Positions 10,485 through 19,740 of a DNA stretch of 64,000 nt are shown here, piece by piece. Positions within the stretch are counted from its first letter, which is position 1; the number at the start of each line of letters is the position of its first letter. The DNA lies in assembly GCA_015501075.1 (NCBI GenBank), contig JADNYJ010000116.1, forward strand, positions 62,001 to 126,000. Direction: 5' to 3'. This DNA is from Gymnopilus junonius (taxonomy: Eukaryota; Basidiomycota; Agaricomycetes; Agaricales; Galerinaceae). Both the position numbers and the translations under genes were made by a program. The notes below the pieces were generated by a model. It saw only the letters and a list, made by a program, of their open reading frames with translations. It was not told where the DNA came from and ran no database searches.

Positions 10485-11700
10485 TCACAAAGTCAGTCGA
10501 AACCGCGTATCATCAAAACAATCCATTAAACTACCCTCTGATTGCCGACTGTGCCATAGAAATGGTGCATTTTCTTCTCTCAGAGCTATCTCCCCACCCA
10601 GGGGAACCTCTCGTGGAAACTCTGTGATGAAACGTTCCAGTTCTTCCCTAAGCTTTTCGTCCCCGCTGTGATTGAATTCTATGCGGGCGATTCGGTTCCC
10701 TGGCCTGCCAAGGTCAAACCATGGAGAAACAAGGGAGATCCAAATGAGCTCGCTTTGGTCGCGCTGTCCGGTAGTGCTAGGTTCATATCCTCCTAGGTGG
10801 ATAAATTTAAGGCCTGGTACAATTGTCCATGGAGGAGTGACGACATGGTTGGGGCCAGGTATATTGAACTGCCCTAATGCTGGGTCGAAAGGATTGCTAG
10901 GCGCTATATGCAATTCTTCGAGAGCTGGGGTAGAAGCAAGGATTCCATGGAGTTGTAAGATCGAGACCGGTGTGGAAATATATCCAAGCGCAAGCATTTA
11001 AAAGACGGCAATTGGAGATTGAAGAAATTCGGCTGTTCGATGGCTACACCAAAAGTTGTAATATCCAGTTGGCAGAGGCAAGGAAGAGTGGTAGCGGTGA
11101 TTGGTGAGTTAAATATGTTTGTAGCATCGGTAGTAATGGTAATAATGAATGTCCCCTTTACCAGGTTCGTGCATTGGCGAATCAAGCAAAACCACGCGCT
11201 CTGGATAAAATAGACGTTCTGGAGAAACAAGTGCGTCATTTGGGACCATCGGACCATCGTATTAATGTCGGAGACAGTGAGGGAAATTTCTTCAATGAAA
11301 AGTCGATGAAGGGTTTGCATGGGGTCTACGGGGATAAGTGTCTGGATGTCGTATTCCCAGGTTGGAACATCAATGTGAGGGATACTGACGGGAATAAGCC
11401 TTTTTTTCGTCGATAGCCTTCACGCATAAGAAGAGAATCCCTTGCGAGACAGTGCAGTGGTCTGTCTCCAAACATCTTCTGGAGAGTTTTGCTCCAAAAA
11501 TGGTCTAAGTCAAGATACGTTGCGGAAGACAAAGTCCAATGACAAATTCGCGGTCCTCATCACCGCCATTGAGAAGTTACATGGCATAGGAGCAGAGGGC
11601 CCTGAGTGATATTTGGCTGCCTAATACTGAGTGGGTCCGTGTGAATACAGCGCTGGAATATTTCCGCCAGAACGTCATACGGGATAACTTTTCCTGTGCC
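10485..11700 (-). pseudogene. Decayed F-box/LRR-type gene
   Basis: Read from the minus strand, about 11690-11570 encodes a recognisable Agaricomycete F-box start: IPYDVLAEIFQRC followed by GPLLLCHVTSQWR. The frame then breaks. A second block (about 11520-11415), a third (11415-11000) and a fourth (10997-10485) continue in different frames with leucine-rich repeat-like segments (LPSFKCLRLDI, ALEELHIAPS). The shifts lie just after the F-box (about 11570), at an A7 run near 11405, and near 10985. F-box proteins recruit substrates to SCF ubiquitin ligases, and this family is greatly expanded and turns over quickly in mushrooms. At least three frameshifts make a working gene unlikely, unless some are sequence errors or missed introns. 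Confidence 0.6.
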
Positions 11701-12103
11701 AGAGTCAGTCCGACTCCTTGGCGATGTCCCGCAGGATCGCTTCGTGCTAAAATTCTGAGAATATAGTATTACAGTGTAACAATATCAAACGACTTTAATG
11801 TGGTTTGACATGATAACCCATTGATCAAGACAAAGGACGAACCTACAACCTAGTGAAACCTAGAAGTTGAGGTCAAGGTAAGGTATCAGACGAAGGTACA
11901 TAGTCGGAGCTCTAATATGCCTTCAAAAATATACCTTTCTACATGCTCTAGGGGCGTGCGTCGTTCAACGTTCATTGACAATGTTTTGGCGTGAAGCAAA
12001 ATTTTCCACAAAGAACAAAATTCCAAGCAAAGGCGAAAATTTGTCAATCCCTTTTCTCTATCCTAATTGACTAAACGACCAGCTCATATTAACGCTCAAA
12101 ACT
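11701..12103. other. Intergenic region, nothing recognised
   Basis: This separates the F-box relic from the 3' end of DJ-1 copy 2. It is AT-rich with no open frame of note. Confidence 0.4.
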
Positions 12104-12793
12104 TTAGTCCAATTTAACACCCTCCAACATCCAACCAAACGGATCAGGGTGTGCAGGGTTTGGCTCGTATTCCGCCAATTCCTTTGCCAATTTCACAATT
12201 TCCGCATTGAAGTGTTGCCTGGCGAATTCAGCTGCCAAGTCGATTCCAGATGTTACTCCAGCAGAACTCCAGACTTTCCCATCGACATGCCACCTCTTAT
12301 CGCCAATCCATTTTACTTTCTTCAAGCCGTCTAACATTCCAACTCCTGCGAGACCACGGAGAACATATTTGTTGCTGCAAACTTGGCGACCATCCAAGAT
12401 TCCGGTTTGTGCGGCTGCCAAAGAACCTGTGCACACCATCAACAAAGCCTTCAATCTAGGGTCCGCGAAACGTTTCTGAAGGAAGGATGCACATCCTTCT
12501 GGGAGAGGGGCGGTTGGATCTGGTCCGGGGATAATGATGTAGTCGAGCTCAGGACAATCGTCATATGTATTGGTTGGGACTTGCGCTGGACCTGATGCGG
12601 GTTGCATCGGAGTGAGATCAGTGGAAATGAAATGCCACTCTATGACCGGCGCCTTGTCGGCCATGGACTCAGCGAACGGCACGCGTTTGAGGTAGCCGTT
12701 AGAATGGGTATTGATATAGTCGATGGGGCCCGCGGCATCTAGCAACTGGAAGTCGGGCAAGAGGAGTACACCGAAGTGAATAGCTGGGACCAT
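12104..12793 (-). CDS. DJ-1/PfpI (ThiJ) family protein, copy 2
   Basis: Intronless, 229 residues, colinear with copy 1 over its full length. Shared blocks include APVIEWH, VPTNTYDDCPELDYIIIPGP, the nucleophile elbow LLMVCTGS with candidate catalytic Cys121, GILDGRQVCSNKYVLR, and KVWSSAGVTSGIDLAAEFARQHF. The elbow here is CTGS rather than the CTAS of copy 1, closer to the family norm. Acidic and hydrophobic residues typical of the cytosolic family are kept, and no signal peptide is visible. As for copy 1, the reaction cannot be assigned from sequence. Confidence 0.88.
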   Translation of the reverse strand: MVPAIHFGVLLLPDFQLLDAAGPIDYINTHSNGYLKRVPFAESMADKAPVIEWHFISTDLTPMQPASGPAQVPTNTYDDCPELDYIIIPGPDPTAPLPEGCASFLQKRFADPRLKALLMVCTGSLAAAQTGILDGRQVCSNKYVLRGLAGVGMLDGLKKVKWIGDKRWHVDGKVWSSAGVTSGIDLAAEFARQHFNAEIVKLAKELAEYEPNPAHPDPFGWMLEGVKLD

Positions 12794-13404
12794 TGTCGGT
12801 GGGTGGAATTTATTGTGATTGGTTTTGAAATCGTGTATTCATCCTTAACTTATATATATCATGCAGGAAGTGATCCCACATCTTTTACCGACATATTCAG
12901 ATATATTCATAATCGGCATTCTATGGCCGCACCATTAGCCTTTGGCACTCCGGCTATTGTCATCTCACGTTGGCTGATCTATCTCTATGACGGTAGCTCT
13001 ATGCCGCGACTGCGCATCTGGGTTCTGATCGAGCTTGCGCAGTATCCCAAAAGACTGGCGCCCTTCGTCCGATGTTTTAATCTCACCAGTATAGACCTTA
13101 CGGTGGGATATCTGCAACAAAATAGACACGCACTGTTGCATGAACTGCACGACCCCTAGACTTGGGAACTACGACGATAAAGGAGAATGAGCAAAGTCGT
13201 ACTCTCAAGACGGACAACGGATTCCCTTCAACTATTTTTCTGAACAACGAAATTCCAGGATCTAACGTCGACCCTCTGCGCAGCCTGGGCAATCTTGAGT
13301 TGTCATTGCGCTTGGCAATAATCTGTCAGTAACATGCCCGAGTTCATGTGATACCTTTCTACAAACGCACACGCAGATTTGCTACAGTTATGAGCCTGTA
13401 TATT
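12794..13404. other. Spacer upstream of DJ-1 copy 2, no supported gene
   Basis: A 127-residue plus-strand frame at 12776-13159 overlaps the start of DJ-1 copy 2 and shows no known motif, so it is not called. This stretch should contain the DJ-1 copy 2 promoter. Confidence 0.4.
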
Positions 13405-13661
13405 TTATTCCAACTTCATGCCTTCGAGAATTCGCATGAACGGGTCGGGGTGTGCAGGGTTTGGTTTGTACTCTGTCACATCTTCCGCCAACTTCACAAT
13501 CTCCTTGTCAAAATGTTGCCTCGCGAACTCAGCAGCCAAATCAATGCCAGCAGTCACCCCAGCAGAACTCCAGACTTTTCTGTCGATATGCCACCTTCTA
13601 TCTCCTAGCCACTTGACTTTGTTCAAACTGCCTAGAGCACCCGCCTTTGCAACCATGTTAC
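13405..13661 (-). pseudogene. DJ-1/PfpI copy 3, truncated by repeat M
   Basis: The last ~85 residues of a third DJ-1 copy: RNMVAKAG, then KVKWLGDRRWHID, WSSAGVTAGIDLAAEF and a C-terminal MKLE. It is uninterrupted but lacks the N-terminal two thirds, including the nucleophile cysteine. Homology stops exactly at 13661/13662, where repeat M begins. On the far side of M, at about 15233-15250, the reverse strand reads SNKYAL. This resembles the SNKYVL that precedes the break in copy 2 and may be the continuation, though sequence further on no longer looks like DJ-1. The match is short and could be chance. Confidence 0.85.
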
Positions 13662-15232
13662 GATGCTTTTACATAAGTAAAACATCGTTCTTTTAGAGGA
13701 CGTTCTTGTAACGCTCTGTGATCCCACGGCATCTCAACATATCCACAATCAGAACAATGGCGTGCTTGTTCGGCTTGGTCCGGCTCTGCAGTCAAGCCGA
13801 TGGCGTGCTTGTCTGGCTTTATCCAGCATATTCTTCTGCCATGTTGTCTTTTTCTTCAACAAACCATTGGTTCTTGTCATGGTGGTATTCTGTGTTTGTT
13901 GTTAAATTTTACTGCTGTGAAACTTATTTTGTATGTATAAATATTAATGGGCTTGTTTGGTGGAAATATGTTTTCGTAAGATGGCTGTGAATGGAACCCT
14001 AGTGCAAGGCAGTTATATTTAGATTCAGATTATTTTTAAATGCTGCATCTTGTCTGCTGATATAAGTGGCGTCCCTCCACCGCTTATATAATATAATAAG
14101 TTACAAGGGCTGCTGGACCTAGTGTTTGAAAGTCCAGTCTGGTCCAGTTTTTGGGTGCCCGAGGACCCTAACTGAGACTGAGACTGGTTAGGTAAAATTA
14201 GAAATGTCTAAATAACTGGACTGGACTGCAACTAACTGGTCTTGATCGGTCTTGTGCAGTTATTTGCAGTTGTATAACTGGTTTTAACTGGTTACAGTTA
14301 TAACAAGTTATCAACCAGTTATAACCAGTTTTTTTGGCATAAATAATTGTCTTGTTGTGTAAACTAAATTAATCACAATTTTTACAGTCAAAACGAGCCC
14401 AAGAACATCACAAATGGTTGAGAAATGATAAAATTAGAGCAGATTCAATGATTTTCGCGAGTATTGCTATAACTTTCTTAATTATCAACCAAATTTTACG
14501 TTTTCTGGGTTGTTCAAAAGCTATAATATGTGGGTATAATCGTGCGGAATTTCAGAATTTTATGACCAGTTTAAGTGGTTACAAAAATTCCAAAATCTGG
14601 ACTAACTGCTAACTGGATGGACTGCAGTTTACAGTTACAATGGTTAGTATATTTTGCGGTTAGCATTGGTTAAAGTCTAGTTTGGTCTCAGTTAATTTCC
14701 AGTTAATTAACTGGACTTCCAAACACTAGCTGGACCCTTCAAGCTCTGGCACCTATTTATTTGATAGTTTTAGTACAGCTGTACCATTGTACCCTGAATC
14801 TCTTATCTTATGTATATACATGAACTATTATATCAATATCTGCATCAAAGGACTTGACAATACTGTCATGAAAACCTTTATTCTAATGCATTCTCATCAT
14901 CAGATTATTGAACCAGAGTCTGTTAAGAAATTGAGCAAGTGTGTGGCAAAAGGCAGCTATATTTAGATTTGACTTATTATTAGTATCCAGAGCTGGGTGT
15001 GTGATTATATCAGCAGCGTTCCTCCGCCGCTTATATAATCTAATATCTGTGCCAAGGTACTATCAGATTTGCTGTTCAAGGTGTGTTCTATTTTATTCTG
15101 AAGGGCATATATTTAAAATTTACCTATCATCATATATAGGTGGTCTAATACTATTATATGCATTCTAATACTATTTGCGAAGCAGGAAAAGCATCGTCCT
15201 GCCATGCGAAGCAGTGGCCCACTAAAACAAGT
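13662..15232. mobile_element. Repeat M, copy 1 (unclassified 1.57 kb element)
   Basis: The boundaries come from comparison with copy 2 (17097-18360 plus 29329-29410). Both copies start at the same base with a 25 bp near-perfect palindrome (13662-13686) and end with the same CCCACTAAAACAAGT. Inside are a hAT-type MITE (14120-14728) and two diverged direct copies of a ~110 bp segment (about 13995-14105 and 14938-15055). Each segment ends in a GC-centred hairpin flanked by TATATAA/TTATATA. There is no credible coding frame. TIRs, LTRs and Helitron ends were looked for and not convincingly found. It could be a non-autonomous DNA element or a TRIM-like element. Confidence 0.7.
14120..14728. mobile_element. 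hAT-type MITE within repeat M copy 1
   Basis: A 609 bp element with inverted termini TAGTGTTTGRAAGTCCAGT and a perfect 8 bp target-site duplication GCTGGACC at 14112-14119 and 14729-14736. TAGTG termini with 8 bp duplications are typical of hAT elements. The subterminal parts are packed with the short motif AACTGGT/ACCAGTT in both orientations, as expected for transposase-binding clusters. There is no coding capacity. A relic of the same insertion lies in M copy 2 (from about 17553, right end deleted), so the MITE entered M before M was duplicated. Confidence 0.85.
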
Positions 15233-15380
15233 ATAATGCATACTTGTTACTCGCCAACCCAGCATTGTTGGTGAATCTAATCAGGGAACCATGCTTCCAA
15301 TACAGTGTCTTGCATATTGTTTTGCACCAGTGTTGTGCGGGTCGGGGACTAAGTCAGAATAGTCTGCCGCTAAGACTCAA

Positions 15381-15923
15381 TACTGTTGCATTTTGTTCAA
15401 TTCACTGGTCATGGGTCACAGGCCCTTCAAAATCGGCGAAATGTCACAGTTGTCCATGGTCACAAGGCTGAGTGGTGAAACCATTTGATGGCCATAAATT
15501 TGGTCATTTTTGTGCTTAAAATGGCAAAAATCACCCCAGAACTGGTGAACTGCCACTCTGGCATTCTTAAATTACTAGAAATAAAAGTTGTGAGACTGTA
15601 ATTAGTTAAACTAAGTATTTTGTGGCTTAGAGGTCAAAGTCCGAGTCTTCATAACTGGGTTTGATATCATGCTACCAAAATTGGACAGATGATTGCTACG
15701 TAAGTAGTCAAAAAAGAACACATCAGGTGAGAATCGAACCCACTGCCTAGAGCAGTCATTGAACTACTTTGACACATACTACCAGTCCACCACGACAACT
15801 CTGTAAGACCGGTGAAATTTTAGGTAGGTCACAGGTCCCAAGCCCACCTGGTGAACCTGGCATTTCACCGGGCAGGTCACAGGTCACAGGGGGTGGTGAA
15901 TTGAATGAAATGCAACAGTAGTC
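15381..15923. mobile_element. TIR element (~540 bp) carrying a tRNA-like segment
   Basis: The ends are inverted: TACTGTTGCATTT...TTCAATTCAC on the left and its complement on the right, followed on both sides by reiterated GGTCACAG motifs. A clear target duplication is not visible; the best is AGACTCAAT against AGTCGCAAA. On the minus strand 15727-15795 contains an A-box-like TGGTGGACTGG and a B-box GGTTCGATTC, with a perfect 5 bp T-stem. No acceptor stem pairs, so it is a tRNA-derived (SINE-like) relic and not a working tRNA gene. Confidence 0.6.
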
Positions 15924-16048
15924 GCAAATCCAACTGAAACAGACTATGCGACCTTGATGGCCTTTTCTTAAGTCTTAACATTTAAAAACAAAGCTTAATT
16001 AAGAGTTGTATCTAAGGGTTAATTAAGACTCTGACCAAAAATGGCGAA

Positions 16049-17079
16049 CTATGACCAGCCCTCGAAGTCATCACTGGACCCCTCTAATTCTCCATCATCT
16101 AGAATCCTCTCTTCATCTTCCTCCTCGTTTGCCAGCAGCTCCATCAAGCGAGCCTCCTCTGAATATGCTTGCCTTCGAAGACCTCGCCTTAATTGTTCAT
16201 CAATGTCAGTCTCTTTCCTCCCTCCGAACAGCAATTCCAGGGATCTAGGCAACCACTTTGACCGCTGGTGACCATACATGGTGTTTCCGAGCTCGTCGTC
16301 ATCGTCATCTGAGTCATCGCTGTGTTCCCATTCCATTTGAACCCATTTGGCCATTTCCTTCTGCCACCCTTCATGAGACTTCACAAGTCCCGATTGCACC
16401 TTTGATATGCCTTCCTCCTTCTCGTCGCTCAAGTTCGCCTCTTCTTCCACTAAGTCAGCATAACGAGGTACCGCTAAGAGCTCAGCTACCTTGGCATCAT
16501 TGTGGTTTTTTCTCTTTGCGCATTCTTCGATAAATCCGGCCTCCTTGTGCGACGCGCGAATGTCTGCGCTGACCTGGTGATGTGTGAGATCACGGTTATG
16601 TTGAGTTGCTTTTTATATATGCACTTTTGCCATTTTCTCAAGCCTTGGCAGCTTTAATCGGTTCCGCAGGCATGTCTTCTTGATCTTCAAGTCCGAGAAA
16701 TTGCGCTCCAATCCGGCCTGATTTACTGACATACCGAGCAACAAAAGAGCGAGGTCGGCAAGCTCATAGATGGACAGCGTTGAAAAAAATGCTTTCCAGA
16801 TGGCAATAGGATTGTTTCCCTGTGGTTCTACCTCGTGAGTACTGGAGCTTCTGAACCACTGTGACAAAAACTTACATGAACACTCTGGAAGCCCTTTTTG
16901 TTTTTTTCCCAGTCCTCAAATGGACCTTTCGAGCTCAGGTAACTCAGAAATGATTCCGAGACCTCTTTTTCTTTAAGCACTTGTGTTTTCTTATATTCTT
17001 CTTCTTCTTTGTCGGAACACGGGACTTTGGGAGGACGAGAATGGACACGGTGATAGATCTCGAAAATTAAAACTGTCAA
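16049..17079 (-). pseudogene. hAT I transposase, C-terminal part (dimerisation region)
   Basis: The minus strand gives LIFEIYHRVHSRP, an acidic/Lys-rich linker, then the hAT dimerisation block: NPIAIWKAFFSTLSIYELAD, LALLLLGMSVNQAGLERNFS and DLKIKKTCLRNRLKLPRLEK. An Asp/Glu-rich tail ends FEGWS-stop at 16049. The NQAGLERNFSDLKIKKTCLRNRL motif is the classical hAT C-terminus. Its 5' border is the left end of repeat M at 17096/17097. Joining to the N-terminal half across a putative intron gives a frame mismatch, so the gene was probably already damaged or is a decayed copy. Confidence 0.8.
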
Positions 17080-17096
17080 GGCATAACCATGATTAT

Positions 17097-18360
17097 GATG
17101 CTTTTACATAAGTAAAACATCGTTCTTTTTAGAGGACGTTCTTGTAACGCTCTGTGATCCTGCAGCATCTCAACATGTCTGCAATCAGGACAATGGCGTG
17201 CTTGTTCAGCTTGGTCCGGCTCTGCAGTCAAGCTGATGGCGTGCTTGTCCGGCTTTATCTGGCATATTCTTCTGCCATGTTCTTTTTCTTCAACAAACCA
17301 TTGGTTCTTGTCATGGCAGTATTCTCTGTTTGTTGTTAAATTTTACTGCTGTGAAACTTGTTTTGTATGTATAAATATTAATGGGCTTGTTTGATGGAAA
17401 TATGTTTTTGGAAGATGGCTGCGAATGGAGCCCTAGTGCAAGGCAGTTATATTTAGATTCAGATTATTTTTAAATGCTGTATCTTATCTGCTGATATAAG
17501 TGGCATCCCTCCACCACTTATATAATATAATAAGTTACAGGGCTGCTGGAATTAATGTTTGAAAGTCTGGTCTGGTCCAGTTTTTGGGTGCCCGAGGACC
17601 CTAACTGAGACTGAGACCAGTTAGGTAAAATTAGAAATGTCTAAATAACTGGACCGAACTGCAACTAACTGGTCTTGATCAGTCTTGTGCAGTTATTTGC
17701 AGTTATATAACTGGTTTTAACTGGTTACAGTTATAACCAGTTATCAACCAGTTATAACCAGTTTTTTTGGCATAAATAATTGTCTCATAGTGTAAACTAA
17801 ATGAATCACAATTTTTACGGTCAAAACGAGCTCAAGAACATCACAAACGGTTGAGAAATGATAAAATTAGAGCAGATTCAACAATTTTTGCGAGTATTGC
17901 TATAACTTTCTTAATTCTCCACCGAATTTTACGTTTTCTGGGTCGTTCAAAAGTTATAATATGTGGGTATAATCATGCAAAATGTCAGAATTTTATGACT
18001 GGTCCTAACTGGTTAAGACCAGTTTTAAGCAGTTACAAAAATTCTAAAATTTGGACTAACTGCTAACCAGACTGTGGTTTATGGTTACAATGGTTAGTAT
18101 ATTTTGCAGTTAGCATCAGTTAATGCAATATGAACTTCAACAAATGCCTCATGTGCCAGCAGTGTGTGGCAAAAGCCAGCTATATTTAGATTTGACTTAT
18201 TATTAGTATCTGGAGCTGGGTGTGTGATTATATCAGCAGCGTTCCTCCGCTGCTTACATAATCTAATATCTGTGCCAAGGTACTATCAGATTTGCTGTTC
18301 AAGGTGTGTTCTATTTTATTCTGAAGGGCATATATTTAAATTTTACCTATCATCATATAT
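17097..18360. mobile_element. Repeat M, copy 2, left part (interrupted by KDZ I)
   Basis: Aligns with copy 1 from its first base, including the palindromic start, the two ~110 bp segments and the MITE relic. Differences from copy 1 are mostly C/T and G/A transitions. Relative to copy 1, about 200 bp after the MITE internal region (near 18125) are missing. The alignment stops at 18360, where the KDZ terminus starts, and resumes at 29329. Confidence 0.8.
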
Positions 18361-18582
18361 CACTAGTGGCTACCACTTTATTTCATATAACCTAGGCTTA
18401 AGCCTAGAGGGCCATATCTATAATGCTTAAGATTTTATGAGAGGCCTTTCATTATAATAGTCTAAGTCTTTCAATCATTTATTTGCCTTGGGTTTCTCAT
18501 AAGATATGGGAAATTCTGTAGGGCATTTCATAACTCTGTCAATCCATCTCAATGGTGATTTCATTAATATTTCATTGCGACT

Positions 18583-19490
18583 TTTCAATGTATAACCTGC
18601 GCATTTTATTGCGATATTTCATTAGATACCCAGCACCTTTCATTGTGATTTTTCAATAGTAGGCTAGTGTATTTCATAGCGACATTTCAATAGTAGCCAG
18701 GGGTTTTTCATTGCGACATTTCAATAGTTGTCTAGGGGTATTTCATAGTGACATTTCAATAGATAACCAGCGCATTTCATTGCGATTTTTCAATGGATAA
18801 CCAGCGCATTTCATTGCAATATTTCATTAGATACCCAGTGCCTTTCATTGTGATTTTTCAATAGTAGGCTAGTGTATTTCATAGCGACATTTCAATAGTA
18901 GCCAGGGGTTTTTCATTGCGACATTTCAATAGTTGTCTAGGGGTATTTCATAGTGACATTTCAATAGATAACCAGCGCATTTCATTGCGATTTTTCAATG
19001 GATAACCAGCGCATTTCATTGCGATTTTTCAATGGATAGCCAGCACCTTTCATTGCGATTTTTCAATAGTAGGCTAGGGTATTTCATAGCGACATTTCAA
19101 TAATTGTCTAGGGGTATTTCATTGTGATATTTCAATAGATAACCTGCACCTTTCATTGCGATTTTTCAATGGATAACCAGCGCATTTCATTGCGATTTTT
19201 CAATAATAGCCCAGGGTGCTTCATTGCGATATTTCATTAGCTACTCAGTGCCTCTCATGGCGATTTTTCCATAGATAGCCTGTGCATTTCATTGCGATAT
19301 TTCATTAGCTATCTGGCGCATTTCATTGCGACATTTCAATACATATCCTGTGCATTTCAATGCAACTTTTCATTAGCTACCCGGCGCATTTCTTGCGATT
19401 TCTCATAAGATAGCCTGCACATTTCAATGCGACTTTTCATTAGTAGCCTGGGTATTTCTTTGCGCTTTTTCATTGATAATGTCTATATTA
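18583..19490. repeat. Left subterminal satellite array of KDZ I (~34 bp unit)
   Basis: About 26 diverged tandem units built on ATTTCATTGCGATTTTTCAA plus TGGATAACCAGCGC. Variants alternate CATTGCGAT, CATAGCGAC and CATTGTGAT. A higher-order repeat of about 206 bp (six units) is visible: CATTAGATACCCAG begins near 18620 and again near 18826. The same unit lies in opposite orientation at the other end. No coding potential. Confidence 0.9.
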
Positions 19491-19740
19491 GTAATGCTTA
19501 AACAAGTCATGTGATGAAGGCGCTAAGTTCGACACTAATATGCATTATAATAGGCAGCGTTTAATAGCGACACGGTATCTGTTTCTATACGATAACTAAG
19601 GGTGAGGGGGAGGACAAGGAAAGGGACTGCACTAGGTTGACCGACGTCTGATTTGAAATTGTTAGCTTATGCTACAACTGATAAATAATTTAACTGAACG
19701 AACCTTTTTGCATTGCTCGATTGCTCGCATCCTCATGTCC

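Noticed and set aside
12776..13159. 127-residue plus-strand open frame.
   Set aside because: It overlaps the start of DJ-1 copy 2 on the opposite strand, with no motif and no promoter or splice logic.
13662..15232. Repeat M as a Helitron or a solo LTR.
   Set aside because: There is no 5' TC/3' CTRR with a terminal hairpin. TG...CA ends with a matching 4-6 bp duplication could not be found in both copies.
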